Shown here piece after piece: positions 8,001 to 15,750 of a DNA stretch of 54,748 nt. Source of the stretch: an uncultured cyanobacterium (GTDB taxonomy: Bacteria > Cyanobacteriota > Cyanobacteriia > Cyanobacteriales > FACHB-T130); assembly GCA_936920195.1 (NCBI GenBank), contig CAKZHE010000063.1, forward strand, positions 1-54,748, read 5' to 3'. The position numbers and the translations under genes are program-made. The notes under the pieces were generated by a model. It made no database searches and was not told where the DNA came from. It saw nothing but the letters and a program-made list of their open reading frames with translations. Positions within the stretch are counted from its first letter, which is position 1, and every line of letters begins with the position of its first letter.

Positions 8001-10429
8001 AGATAAGCAGCTTCTGCTGCTTCTATCGATAAAGTTAGAGTAATTTCATACTGTACTTGCCATCTATTAACTGGCAATAATTCCAAGCCTAATGTTAAAT
8101 AAGTGAAAGCAGATTGATAAGCGGTGGAGGCTTTAGCTTTCTTGCCAGCAATGAGATTTAATTCCGCCAAGCGATCGCGCTCTGATTGATTTTCCAATAA
8201 TTCTCTGCCTGCATTGAGATGATTAACAATATCAAAAATCCTTTCATCTACAATTTCTTGGGGTGTATTATTCAGCAACATTTGCCCAATTTCTAGATGT
8301 ACTGCTTGTTGGCGAACTTCTGGAATTAGAGAATAAGCTGCTTGTTGCACGCGATCGTGTAAAAATTTATAAATGACTTTTAGATCCTTACTGATACCTT
8401 CTGCTGCCAATAGTTTGTATTCATTGCCCAGCGGAAAAATCAAGCCTTCTTTGACAGCTTCCCAAAGTTGATCTGCGGTTTGATTTAGTGACTTTTGATT
8501 GACAATTGCCAAGGTGTTTAAATCAAATTGATTCCCAATGCAAGCGGCTAACTTTAAAACTTGCTGGGTATCTTCCGAGAGTTTTTGAATTTTAGCTGCC
8601 ATTAGCTCAACCACATTTGCCGCAATTGGGGCAGCGGCAATTTGTTCTATCACCCACTGCCAAGAACCTAAATGAACATCAAAGTTGAGTAGATTCTCGG
8701 TATAGAGAGATTTTAAAAACTCATTTAAAAAGAAGGGATTGCCATTAGTTTTCTGAAATACCAATTCTGCTAAGGGGGTGGCTCTGGCTATTTCGCAGTT
8801 GAGGGTATCAGCAATTAACCGATTAACAATAGGTAATTTTAAAGGTTTTAGGAATAGATGATTTACTACAGCCCCTGCTTTTTGAATCTCTTCAATTGTG
8901 AGCCTTAACGGATGAGCCGCACTGACTTCATTATCGCGATAGGCTCCAATCAGTAGCAAATATTGACTATCTGATTGCCCGATTAATAGTTCAATTAGTT
9001 TCAGAGAGGGGAGATCTGCCCATTGCAAATCATCCAGAAAAATTACTAAGGGATGGGTTGGCTTGGTAAATACACTAATGAAGTTTTGCAGAGTTAGATT
9101 AAAGCGGTTTTGCGATTCAGTTGGGGCTAATTCTGGTAAAGGAGGTTGTTTGCCGACAATTAGTTCTAATTCAGGAATGACATCAATAATTACTTGACTG
9201 TTACTACCTAATGCAGCTAAAATTTCATCTCGCCAAAGAGCGATCTGGGATGTGCTTTCTGTTAAAAGTTGGCTAATTAATTCTTGAAAAGCTTGAATTA
9301 GGGAAGAATAGGGAATATTCCGCTGAAATTGATCGAATTTTCCAGAAATGAAGTAACCTTTTTGGCGGGTAATTGGTTTATAAATTTCTTGGACTAAAGC
9401 AGATTTGCCAATACCGGAATAACCGGAAACTAGCATCATCTCGCTTTTGCTTTGGCTCGCTCCTATCTCTTGGGGAGACGCGACGCGGGCAAATGCGGCT
9501 AGTAAAGTTTGAATTTCTGCATCTCTGCCATAAAGTTTTTGGGGAATCTGAAATTTGTCAGAAATATCTTGACTGCCGAGGGGGAAATTTTCAATCTGGT
9601 TGTTAGTCTGCCATTCGTTTAAACAGCGTTCTAAATCGGCTTTAATTCCCCAAGCACTTTGATAGCGGTCTTCAGCAGTTTTAGCTAATAGTTTGATGAC
9701 GATATTTGCTAGTGCTTGGGGAATCTCTGGCTGGAGTTCTTGGGGCGGTATTGGTTGTTTAGCAATGTGGCAATGAATTAACTCCAAGGCATCGCTAGTT
9801 TCAAAAGGCAATTTGTTAGTGAGAAGTTCATAAAAGCTAACGCCGAGGGAGTAAAAATCCGTGCGATAATCGATGGCGCGGTTCATTCTCCCTGTCTGCT
9901 CCGGCGACATATAGAGTAGCGTTCCTTCTAGGAAGTTGGGGTTTTTGAGGGTGAAGTTTTCGCGAGATAGGACTGTAGATATGCCAAAGTCAATAATTTT
10001 AACTTGACCTGTGGATGGGTTGAGGACGATATTAGATGGATTAATATCTTTATGAATAATATTGGCGGCATGGATCTGACCTAAAATATCGGTAATCTGA
10101 ATGGCAATTTGCAAAAATTCTGTTAGAGAGAATTTTTGGGAATCGATTAATATTTTGAGTGATTGACCGCCAAAATCTTCTAAAATAGCGATTAAGCTAT
10201 TTTTATATTTTCCTAAACTATAGGCTTTGACAACTCCGGGAAGATTAATGTTGTGAGTAATTTCGTATTCGAGCTGATAGCGGGCAATTTCGGCGGGTGA
10301 TGGATATTCGGCTTTGAGTAATTTGAGGATGACTGGTTGATGAACTTGTTCTCGCAGTCCTCGATATACCAGGGAATTGGCACTTTCATAAATTTTTTCA
10401 ATTACCTGATATCCTGGGAGGGCAATCAT
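5081..10429 (-). CDS. Giant Ser/Thr protein kinase-AAA ATPase-GAF-PP2C (SpoIIE/RsbU) signalling protein
   Basis: A 1782-residue modular signalling protein. Domains in order: Hanks-type kinase (about 5-270; Lys36, HKDINPSN with Asp128, DFG at 147-149); AAA ATPase (Walker A GYSGIGKS at 336-343) and its helical extension; a long TPR-like alpha-helical region; GAF domain (about 1335-1488); coiled-coil linker; PP2C/SpoIIE phosphatase (about 1550-1782) with GGDYYD, GDVTGHG, YTDGITE and FDD metal-site motifs. Many cyanobacterial relatives end in a histidine kinase; this one ends in an apparently intact phosphatase, so it could both phosphorylate and dephosphorylate targets. SpoIIE/RsbU phosphatases typically act on STAS anti-sigma antagonists, and a STAS gene lies 1.2 kb upstream (11676-12050). 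No membrane segment is evident. A paralogue with a kinase output is at 50599-53532. Confidence 0.9.
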   Translation of the reverse strand: MIALPGYQVIEKIYESANSLVYRGLREQVHQPVILKLLKAEYPSPAEIARYQLEYEITHNINLPGVVKAYSLGKYKNSLIAILEDFGGQSLKILIDSQKFSLTEFLQIAIQITDILGQIHAANIIHKDINPSNIVLNPSTGQVKIIDFGISTVLSRENFTLKNPNFLEGTLLYMSPEQTGRMNRAIDYRTDFYSLGVSFYELLTNKLPFETSDALELIHCHIAKQPIPPQELQPEIPQALANIVIKLLAKTAEDRYQSAWGIKADLERCLNEWQTNNQIENFPLGSQDISDKFQIPQKLYGRDAEIQTLLAAFARVASPQEIGASQSKSEMMLVSGYSGIGKSALVQEIYKPITRQKGYFISGKFDQFQRNIPYSSLIQAFQELISQLLTESTSQIALWRDEILAALGSNSQVIIDVIPELELIVGKQPPLPELAPTESQNRFNLTLQNFISVFTKPTHPLVIFLDDLQWADLPSLKLIELLIGQSDSQYLLLIGAYRDNEVSAAHPLRLTIEEIQKAGAVVNHLFLKPLKLPIVNRLIADTLNCEIARATPLAELVFQKTNGNPFFLNEFLKSLYTENLLNFDVHLGSWQWVIEQIAAAPIAANVVELMAAKIQKLSEDTQQVLKLAACIGNQFDLNTLAIVNQKSLNQTADQLWEAVKEGLIFPLGNEYKLLAAEGISKDLKVIYKFLHDRVQQAAYSLIPEVRQQAVHLEIGQMLLNNTPQEIVDERIFDIVNHLNAGRELLENQSERDRLAELNLIAGKKAKASTAYQSAFTYLTLGLELLPVNRWQVQYEITLTLSIEAAEAAYLSGQFEQIEKLISAVLENAIQLLDKVKIYEVKIAACMAQNQILAAIDTGLTVLKLLGINIPPKATNLDILMNLIATKLTLMGKQVASLNNLPAMTDKNKFAATRIMGSIASAVYIAAPNLATINCLQGVKLAVQYGNFSLAPVLYASYGVILCTALEDIDTGFQFGQLALSLLQQLDAQKIRAKTVYIVNAFIIHCVQHARETLPSFLNNYHYSIEAGDLEYAAYSANLYCYYSYHVGQELAVVEKEAAKYSDAMQKIKQERKFYGINLSRQIVLNLMGNSDRPWILIGDAYDESKRLPIDIQIKDYYGIFNLYVNKSILCYLFGDYQQAVENANLAGKYVKSAIGVLTIPVFYFYDSLIGLAIYPNASKSAQKRLLKKIQATQKKMQKWAKYAPMNHLHKFYLVEAERYRVLGQEVPAMNCYDRAISLAKENEYINEEALAWELAAKFYLERGREAIAQLYMHNARYGYLRWGAIAKVKDLDTRYPQLSRQVEISQPNIKNTQIATSRTTSGRNNSEVLDITTVIKASQALSGEIVFNKLLANLMRILIENAGAQTGFLILENQGQLLIEAEGGIEPDSVKVLNSIPLESSQLIASTIVNYVVRTKESVVLNNATSEGKFTKDDYIQKHQPKSLLCTPLINQGKLISIVYLENNLTPGAFTPDRLEVLKLLSSQAAISIENARLYTQLEDYNRTLEQKVVERTAELADANQEITLLNQRLKAENLRMTTELDVTRRLQQMILPKEQELSQIAGLEIAGFMEPANEVGGDYYDILPQADGVKIGIGDVTGHGLESGMLMIMAQTAVRTLLESNETNPVKFLDILNRTLYKNVSRMNSDKSMSLVLLDYSQGTIVISGQHEEVIIVRANGEIELIDTLDLGFPIGLESDVADFIAQTQVQLNSGDGLVLYTDGITEAANLAQEEYGLKRLCNVVRHSWYNSVQEIRQAVIEDVRRHIGEQKVFDDITLVVLKQV

Positions 10430-10583
10430 AAGAAAACATTGTAGGTGGTCTGGTCAGGATGGGTGGTTTCATTTCTTTTACAACCGAGTGTTTTTAGGCG
10501 TGGGTTACGGAAAGTTTTCTCAGACTAAGTTGAAATTAACAGTTTTCTGAGTCGATAAAGATAATTTTAAGCGATATGGGTGC

Positions 10584-10655
10584 AGGACTTACGCATTTAC
10601 TCCTCATATAGCGTTGATGGTGCGTTACGCTGCGCTAACACACCCTACTAATAAA
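10584..10655. repeat. Truncated copy of the 89-bp MITE-like element
   Basis: Begins with the terminal repeat AGGACTTACGCA and runs through GTTGATGGTGCGTTACGCTG to CACACCCTACTAATAAAG, but lacks the right terminal repeat. It lies in the 316-bp gap between the giant kinase and arsI. That gap also holds a direct repeat of GTTTTCT(C/G)AG type near 10520-10555 and a C/G-run hairpin at 10703-10731. Confidence 0.8.
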
Positions 10656-10702
10656 GTTTCCCCGTGGCTTCAGCCCGGTGAGTATGTCAACAATTTCTTG
10701 TT

Positions 10703-10731
10703 CCCCCCCTTTTTTTAAAGTAGTAGGGGGG
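10703..10731 (-). terminator. Possible terminator of arsI
   Basis: A run of six C pairs with a run of six G across a 16-base AT-rich loop, 15 bp past the arsI stop on the minus strand. No T tract follows on that strand, so its role is uncertain. Confidence 0.35.
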
Positions 10732-10745
10732 ATCTTAATTTTATT

Positions 10746-11159
10746 TTAGCAACAGGCAGATATGGTTTTTTCCCCAGATTCACAAGCAAAGGTTGCTGAG
10801 TCTTCCAAAACTGTATAAACCTCCCAAGCATCACCATCGGGATCTGTAACCCAAATTTTATCTTGCAGGGCATAGCAGCAAGTGGTTTGGGGTTCAGCTT
10901 GGACTTGGAGATGGGCTTGTTGGAAGCGATCGCTCGCTTGTGCTACCTTTTCTGATGATTCTACCTCAATCCCTAAATGATTTAATTTGCCCGCCGCTGA
11001 AGGATTTTCAAATAATACCAACTTCAGAGGGGGTTCAATAATCGCAAAATTGGCATATCCTGGACGACGCTTGGCGGGAGGGGTACTAAACATTTTGCTG
11101 TAGAAATCCACGGCGGCATCAAGATCGCTGACATTTAGCGCTAGTTGCAGGCGAGACAT
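10746..11159 (-). CDS. arsI: ArsI/CadI-family C-As lyase (organoarsenical detoxification)
   Basis: A 137-residue type I extradiol dioxygenase/glyoxalase-fold protein. The N-terminal LQLALNVSDLDAAVDFY and C-terminal DPDGDAWEVYTVLED are typical of ArsI/CadI. The vicinal cysteine pair in TTCCYA (about residues 93-97) is the trivalent arsenic binding pair of ArsI, which cleaves the carbon-arsenic bond of methylarsenite and aromatic arsenicals using Fe(II) and oxygen. Extra cysteines at the C-terminus (SACC) are also family-like. It is divergent from an ArsR gene, with two operator-like repeats between them, so it is probably repressed by that regulator. Confidence 0.88.
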   Translation of the reverse strand: MSRLQLALNVSDLDAAVDFYSKMFSTPPAKRRPGYANFAIIEPPLKLVLFENPSAAGKLNHLGIEVESSEKVAQASDRFQQAHLQVQAEPQTTCCYALQDKIWVTDPDGDAWEVYTVLEDSATFACESGEKTISACC

Positions 11160-11175
11160 AATTTGGTCGCTCCTT

Positions 11176-11195
11176 ATATTGATGATAGTCTATAT
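11176..11195. promoter_or_regulatory. Candidate ArsR operator, copy 1 (arsI side)
   Basis: The imperfect palindrome ATATTGATGATAGTCTATAT matches copy 2 at 11223-11242 in 17 of 20 positions. It lies just upstream of arsI. Assignment to ArsR is inferred from position and symmetry. Confidence 0.6.
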
Positions 11196-11222
11196 TAAGC
11201 TGTATCGATATTATGGCAGTCC

Positions 11223-11242
11223 ATATTGATGCGTGTCAATAT
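11223..11242. promoter_or_regulatory. Candidate ArsR operator, copy 2 (arsR side)
   Basis: Perfect inverted repeat ATATTGA-N6-TCAATAT. It sits directly upstream of the preferred arsR start at 11249 and would lie inside the coding region if the earlier ATG at 11213 were used, which argues for the later start. Confidence 0.65.
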
Positions 11243-11248
11243 AAAATT

Positions 11249-11572
11249 ATGAATATATCCAAAACTACCTGTTGCGCGCCCTTGCTGTCTGGTGGCCTTA
11301 CCCCTGACGAAGCCGTTAATTTAGCGGCAATTTTCCGGGTATTAGGGGAACCAGCGCGGTTGCAAATGCTCAGTTTGATTGCCACCCAACCCAATCAGGA
11401 GGTTTGTGCCTGCGAATTGGCGGCACCTTTAGGACTAGCACAGCCAACGGTGAGCCATCATCTTAAGGTGATGCACCAAGCGGGTTTGCTAGAGCGGGAG
11501 CGGCGAGGCACATGGATTTATTACCGGATTCTGCCCGAAAAATTAGCCATGTTGCGAACATCGCTCGCATAA
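11249..11572 (+). CDS. arsR: ArsR/SmtB-family metalloregulator
   Basis: A winged-helix repressor of 107 residues from ATG 11249; an in-frame ATG at 11213 would add 12. The recognition helix region LAQPTVSHHLKVMHQAGL and wing RRGTWIYYRI are clear. Metal-sensing cysteines are visible: EVCACEL, the ArsR alpha3 C-x-C site, plus a CC pair near the N-terminus (KTTCCAPLL), like the three-cysteine arsenite sensors. It is divergent from arsI and probably represses both genes through the two inverted repeats between them. Confidence 0.88.
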   Translation: MNISKTTCCAPLLSGGLTPDEAVNLAAIFRVLGEPARLQMLSLIATQPNQEVCACELAAPLGLAQPTVSHHLKVMHQAGLLERERRGTWIYYRILPEKLAMLRTSLA

Positions 11573-11675
11573 TCAGATTGGCGATCGCAGGGGGTTGATT
11601 TTATGCTAGAGTTCTTGGGCAAAGATTTAAAATCCTAGAGCCTAGGTCATCAGAAGATAAAACTAGGAGGGTATT

Positions 11676-12050
11676 ATTGCTGAAACACTAACCCTGACTG
11701 TCAGCTTAAGAGGCACTAGAGAAGTTGGGGATAATTACCAGTTATTTCGCCTCACAGGATTGCTAGACGCTTTTTCGGAACCAACATTTCGGAAAGTCAT
11801 TGGCAAGTGTATTGAGGAAGGTCCGAAGCAAATAATTTTGGATCTTTCGACCATCGATTTTGTGGATAGCTCTGGTTTGGGCGCTTTGGTGCAGCTAGTA
11901 AAGATTGCTAAGGGCGAAAACGACAGTGGATCTTTACAAGTTGTGACGAATCCCCGCGTTACCCAAACAGTTAAGCTAGTTCGGCTAGAAAAGTTTCTTT
12001 CCTTGCAAACTTCTGTAGAAGACGCACTAAAGCAAATTAATCCTAGTTAA
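11676..12050 (+). CDS. STAS-domain anti-sigma factor antagonist, apparent ATT start
   Basis: A STAS-domain protein of about 124 residues. The phosphoacceptor-type motif is visible (LDLSTIDFVDSSGLGALVQL, with the conserved serines after FVD). These proteins bind anti-sigma or switch kinases and are controlled by phosphorylation; PP2C phosphatases such as the one at 5081-10429 are typical partners, though pairing here is inferred. No ATG, GTG or TTG lies between the upstream stop (11664) and a TTG at 11760. The TTG would remove the first beta strands (conserved-looking VSLRGTREV...YQLFRLTG). A perfect AGGAGG at 11665-11670 is 5 nt from ATT 11676, so I infer AUU initiation; ATT 11673 is the alternative. 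Confidence 0.82.
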   Translation: MAETLTLTVSLRGTREVGDNYQLFRLTGLLDAFSEPTFRKVIGKCIEEGPKQIILDLSTIDFVDSSGLGALVQLVKIAKGENDSGSLQVVTNPRVTQTVKLVRLEKFLSLQTSVEDALKQINPS

Positions 12051-12071
12051 CTGGGGAAAATTAGGATCAAT

Positions 12072-12109
12072 GGCTATTCAGCGGGTATGGCTGGATAGCT
12101 GATTTTTTT
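12072..12109 (+). terminator. Rho-independent terminator after the STAS gene
   Basis: GGCTATTCAGC pairs with GCTGGATAGCT (11 bp, one G-U), followed by GA and seven T residues. It separates the STAS gene from mrnC. Confidence 0.85.
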
Positions 12110-12172
12110 GGTGAAGAATAAAATTTTTAGGTTTAGCCGCAGTAAACAGTGTGATATTGAAGGAGGAAAGAG

Positions 12173-12607
12173 ATTATAGATCCAACTGCACTGGAGGGAC
12201 TGGCGGCGAGATTTTGCCAGATCGGTGCTAGCGATCGCACTTGGGAAGCAATTAACCAGCTTTCCCCCGCTGCTCTGGCATATTTAGGAGATGCTGTTTA
12301 CGAATTGTACGTCCGGACTCGCTTGTTGCTGCCCCCCAAGCGATCGCAAACCTATCACGAACAGGTAGTAGCCCAAGTCCGAGCCGAAAGTCAAGCGGCA
12401 GCGCTGCGAGCGATCGCCCCCCTATTAACTGATGAGGAATTAGCGATTTTGCGTCGGGGACGCAACGCCGCCACTAGAAAACTAAAACGGACCGATCCCG
12501 AAATTTATCAACAGGCTACGAGTTTAGAAGCATTAATAGGCTACCTTTATTTGACGAACCCCGAACGCTTAAACCATTTGCTCGCCCAGCTAGAACTTTC
12601 CCCTTGA
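12173..12607 (+). CDS. mrnC: Mini-ribonuclease III, apparent ATT start
   Basis: Dimeric RNase III-fold enzyme without a dsRNA-binding domain, which matures 23S rRNA ends. The signature [17 protein letters not shown], with the catalytic acidic residues, and the C-terminal EALIGYLYL are clear. From the ATT at 12173 the protein has 144 residues. The only ordinary start codon, TTG 12305, would delete the catalytic motif, so it cannot be right. AGGAGG at 12161-12166 is 6 nt from ATT 12173, and a stop lies just upstream at 12158. It is followed by rlmB 25 bp later, a sensible rRNA-processing pairing. Confidence 0.9.
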   Translation: MIDPTALEGLAARFCQIGASDRTWEAINQLSPAALAYLGDAVYELYVRTRLLLPPKRSQTYHEQVVAQVRAESQAAALRAIAPLLTDEELAILRRGRNAATRKLKRTDPEIYQQATSLEALIGYLYLTNPERLNHLLAQLELSP

Positions 12608-12632
12608 CAAAAGTCAAAGATTGATAACATTT

Positions 12633-13859
12633 ATGGCTAATCAAAATCGTCGCGAAGCTCCGCGAGCCCGCCAGGGCTATCGCGCTCCAGGAAAACCCAG
12701 TCGAGGTAAACCCATCGGCAAACCTAGTCGGGGAGAAGGCATCGGTAAACCTAGCCGGGGAGAAGGCATCGGTAAACCTAGCCGGGGGGAAGGCATCGAT
12801 AAACCTAACCGAGGTGAACCCAGTCGAGATGAGCGCAGTCGCAGTAAACCCAGTCGAGGCGAACCTACCCGAATTTCCCGCCCTAGCCCCACAGGGAAAG
12901 CGATCCCCGGTCGTTCTGCTCAAAAACCCTTACTTAGGGAGCCATCAGGACAAGCTGAACGCCAACCCTTTCGGGAACGGCGACGCGATAGCCCTGGTGG
13001 GCGAGCGGAACTTCGCGAAGCTCCTCCAGTTATCGATACGGAAACCTCATTTCAGGCCAGTGAAAGCGATCTAATTTATGGTCGTCATTCTGTCCTAGCT
13101 GCCCTCCAAAATCAACGCCAGCTAAACCGAATCTGGATTCTGCCTAACCTCCGCTACGATCCCCGCTTTCTGACTTTACTCAAACAAGCTAAAGAACGGG
13201 GAGCAGTGATTGATGAAGTAGAGCCAAAAAGGTTGGACTACATTTGCGATCGCGCCAATCACCAAGGCGTAGTCGCCCAAGTTGCTCCCCATGAATACCT
13301 AGAACTAGGGGAACTGATTGCCCAAGCCAAATTGCGTGCCGAGCAACCAGTCCTGATTGCCGCCGACGGCTTAGAAGATCCCCACAACCTAGGCGCAATT
13401 ATTCGCACTGCCGAAGCCATTGGCGCTCAGGGATTGATTATTCCTCAACGCCGCGCCGTCGGCATTACTTCCGCCGTGATGAAAGCTGCCTCTGGAGCTT
13501 TAGAAAGTTTTCCAGTGGCGAGGGTTGTCAACCTGAGCCGTGCTTTGGAAGAATTAAAGGCGGCTGGATTTTGGATTTATGGCACTGCTGTCGAGACAGG
13601 TACGCTGCTACACTCTGTGGACTTTTCGGGGCCGATAGTCTTGGTTGTGGGTTCCGAGGGTGAAGGTTTGAGTCTCCTCACCCAGCGTTGCTGCGACTTC
13701 CTGGTTTCCATTCCCCTCCAGGGTAAAACGCCCAGTTTAAACGCCTCGGTAGCCGCAGCGATGGCTTTATACGAGATCTATCGGCAGCGGTGGTCAAGCA
13801 GAATTCATCTAGATATTCTTGCCAAGGACACTTTAAAAAATAAAAGCAACAGAGTATAA
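12633..13859 (+). CDS. rlmB: 23S rRNA (guanosine-2'-O)-methyltransferase RlmB/TrmH family, with a repetitive basic N-terminus
   Basis: SPOUT-class 2'-O-methyltransferase, 408 residues. The core starts near residue 145 ([12 protein letters not shown]), and the C-terminal half carries the knot motifs [28 protein letters not shown] and [18 protein letters not shown]. The first roughly 140 residues are arginine-, lysine- and proline-rich and include three to four copies of a nine-residue unit like GIGKPSRGE, probably disordered and RNA-binding. Start at ATG 12633, since an in-frame upstream TTG (12621) has no better signal. It follows mrnC by 25 bp. Confidence 0.92.
   Translation: MANQNRREAPRARQGYRAPGKPSRGKPIGKPSRGEGIGKPSRGEGIGKPSRGEGIDKPNRGEPSRDERSRSKPSRGEPTRISRPSPTGKAIPGRSAQKPLLREPSGQAERQPFRERRRDSPGGRAELREAPPVIDTETSFQASESDLIYGRHSVLAALQNQRQLNRIWILPNLRYDPRFLTLLKQAKERGAVIDEVEPKRLDYICDRANHQGVVAQVAPHEYLELGELIAQAKLRAEQPVLIAADGLEDPHNLGAIIRTAEAIGAQGLIIPQRRAVGITSAVMKAASGALESFPVARVVNLSRALEELKAAGFWIYGTAVETGTLLHSVDFSGPIVLVVGSEGEGLSLLTQRCCDFLVSIPLQGKTPSLNASVAAAMALYEIYRQRWSSRIHLDILAKDTLKNKSNRV
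12713..12812 (+). repeat. 27-bp tandem repeat inside rlmB
   Basis: Three near-identical 27-bp units plus a decaying fourth, encoding GKPSRGEGI-type nonapeptides. The unit length keeps the frame, so copy-number changes would lengthen or shorten the basic tail without a frameshift. Confidence 0.85.
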
Positions 13860-14440
13860 CGGAGTATAACGAAGTGTAAAAAAATAAAAACATTGTGAAG
13901 ACCGAGTCCCTTCCCGTTAAACAGGCAGAGAACGTCAGCACCCCGCACTGAAGTGACGGGGCTATGCGCGAAGCTCAGGCTAAACTCATATACCCCAAAT
14001 TACAGTTAGCTGACCAGCCTAAGCCTTAGATGGCTACGTTTTTTGAGTCAAGATACCCGCGAATGCGACGCTAGTTTGCGGCTCTATCGCTGATAGTTAA
14101 ACAGTTTTACGTTAGCACAGCGGTGCGTTAGCACGGGGTAAGACAGTGCTATTAGCACAAAAAGCTCAGAAAACATTGGCAAAGCGTTCGCGAAGCGTGC
14201 GCGAAGCGCGTACATCACCTGAGCAATCAGAGGGGGAGAAATCCCCAATAAACGCCAAATCGAGGCGGGTCTTCGGAACAATATTGATAGCCTCTGCCCT
14301 GTAATGCCAGCAGGGATGCCAGAGAGAATCACCACTCTTGGGGCGCAACGGTCTTTTATTGATAATTTTCTCAGGCGACTAAATTCGGTGTTCCTCTCAG
14401 GTCTAAAGACCTTGAGTTTCCAAGCTTCCAGGAGGTTTTG
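13860..14440. other. 581-bp intergenic region with several hairpins, no gene recognised
   Basis: No credible coding frame and no recognised RNA family. Visible structure: a hairpin at 13941-13961 (CCCCG-CACT-GA-AGTG-A-CGGGG); repeated GTTAGCAC motifs near 14112-14160; a TTCGCGAAGCG-type palindromic stretch near 14188-14210; and AGGTC-TAAA-GACCT at 14396-14416, just before the DUF1816 ribosome binding site. The last may be a leader hairpin of that gene. A longer minus-strand open frame here (14084-14470) overlaps the DUF1816 start and resembles nothing. Confidence 0.6.
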
Positions 14441-14725
14441 ATGAAAGAATTCACGACTAACCTTTTCCAATTTTTCGGACTGGCTTGGTGGGTGGAGATT
14501 ATTACAGAGAACCCCCGCTGCACTTATTATTTTGGTCCCTTTCTCAGTGCTAATGAAGCCGCTGAAACTAAGTCTGGGTACGTCGAAGACTTAGAAGAAG
14601 AAGGAGCCAAAATCTCCCAGGTGGTAGTTAAACGTTGCAAGCCAAGCAAATTGACCATAGAAGAAAATTTGGGGGAGTGGATTGACCGCAAGACAACGCC
14701 AGCACTTAGCGGTCAGCCCCTTTAG
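14441..14725 (+). CDS. DUF1816 domain protein (CpcD-like small protein)
   Basis: A 94-residue protein. WWVEIITENPRCTYYFGPF followed by E-A-x-x-x-x-x-G-Y-V-E-D-L-E-E-E-G-A is the DUF1816 signature, found in cyanobacteria and distantly similar to the phycobilisome linker domain CpcD. The role is unproven. ATG 14441 has GGAGG 5 nt upstream, a strong site. It is preceded by a long hairpin-rich leader and followed by a GGCGGC hairpin about 100 bp past the stop. Confidence 0.8.
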   Translation: MKEFTTNLFQFFGLAWWVEIITENPRCTYYFGPFLSANEAAETKSGYVEDLEEEGAKISQVVVKRCKPSKLTIEENLGEWIDRKTTPALSGQPL

Positions 14726-14824
14726 TTAAGAATCGGTGACAACCGATCAAAATTCTGGCTGGCGTTATATTTCGGATGAAAGTCCGGAAGTCCGCGTATC
14801 TGGGCGCAAGACCGCAAGCAGCTT

Positions 14825-14843
14825 GGCGGCTTTTATTGCCGCC
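14825..14843. terminator. Short hairpin, possible terminator
   Basis: GGCGGC-TTTTATT-GCCGCC, a six-base-pair GC stem between the convergent DUF1816 and hydrolase genes. No adjacent T tract is seen, so it is only a candidate. Confidence 0.4.
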
Positions 14844-14864
14844 GATATCAATTTTGGATTTTGT

Positions 14865-15707
14865 TTAATTAACTTCCTTATCCCCAAATTGATGGGAAGT
14901 AACCCAAGTATCAATATCTGCGAGCAATCGGTCAGGAATTTCCCAGGGAAACAAATGGGCTGTTTGCTGGTAGCAGTTCCAATCAGCATTGGGCAGATGG
15001 TGGGCTGTCTCTAAACTCGATTCTGGGGTAATATGTCGATCCTCGGCTGCGGCTAGGACTAAACTAGGACATTGGATTTGCTGAATTTCTTCTAGTCGGT
15101 TATAGCCTGCTCTGAGTGCTGCTGACAAGGCTTTTCTGGCAGCGCTAGAGGTTTGTAAATAGGCGGGCAATGCTTCAGCGGCGAGATATTGATATGCTGT
15201 AGTAGAGTGCTGAATGAGAAGATAGCGATAGAGCGATCGCTTGCCAAAAGTTTCGATATTCCATTGCCATCCGGGGCGCAACCAATTTAAAATGGAGGCG
15301 ATCGCCGTATATAAATAATCAGAATTGGTAATTGGTGGGTGATTGCTAAGAGGGCGAGCCGCCGTTGCAATTAAAATTAAACCACTGACTCGTTCTGGAA
15401 ATTTCAGTGCTAATTCCATTGCCAAAATTCCCCCCAAAGACCAACCCAAAACTAAGCATTGAGAAATTTGGCAACGGTCTAAAAGCGCTTCTAGATCTTG
15501 GAGATGGTCAACCATTGTAAAATCTTGTTTAGTTTGACTTTGACCATAGCCCCGGAGGTCAGGTGCAAAAGTTTGAAATCGCTGGCTGAGGTGGTTAGTA
15601 AACACAGATAGACTGGCAGCGGAACCCGGATGTCCATGCAAGCAAAGCACCGGAAACCCTTTGCCGCTAACTTCAACATTGAGATCAAATAAATACTTGT
15701 TATTCAT
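14865..15707 (-). CDS. Alpha/beta hydrolase
   Basis: About 280 residues with a complete alpha/beta-hydrolase frame: oxyanion region CLHGHPGSAA, DLRGYGQS, nucleophile elbow VLGWSLGGI (Ser), acid loop AAEDRHITPE (Asp), and catalytic His in TAHLFPWE. Substrate unknown. The frame continues upstream into an 81-bp repeat element, so the true start is ATG 15707 (AGGGA about 4 nt upstream) or ATG 15725. It is divergent from the ester-cyclase gene, with the repeat element in the shared promoter region. Confidence 0.85.
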   Translation of the reverse strand: MNNKYLFDLNVEVSGKGFPVLCLHGHPGSAASLSVFTNHLSQRFQTFAPDLRGYGQSQTKQDFTMVDHLQDLEALLDRCQISQCLVLGWSLGGILAMELALKFPERVSGLILIATAARPLSNHPPITNSDYLYTAIASILNWLRPGWQWNIETFGKRSLYRYLLIQHSTTAYQYLAAEALPAYLQTSSAARKALSAALRAGYNRLEEIQQIQCPSLVLAAAEDRHITPESSLETAHHLPNADWNCYQQTAHLFPWEIPDRLLADIDTWVTSHQFGDKEVN

Positions 15708-15750
15708 AAATTCCCTATAATTCATGTCCGGTTGATTGCTTACAATATTT

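Noticed and set aside
12516-12923. Minus-strand open frame with [10 protein letters not shown]-type repeats
   Set aside because: It is the antisense of the 27-bp repeat in rlmB.
13921-13980. Possible IS200/IS605 right end or a tnpB C-terminus near the CCCCG hairpin
   Set aside because: A hairpin is present, but no TnpB coding remnant could be read with confidence.
14084-14470. 128-codon minus-strand open frame
   Set aside because: It overlaps the DUF1816 start, has no start signal, and its protein resembles nothing.
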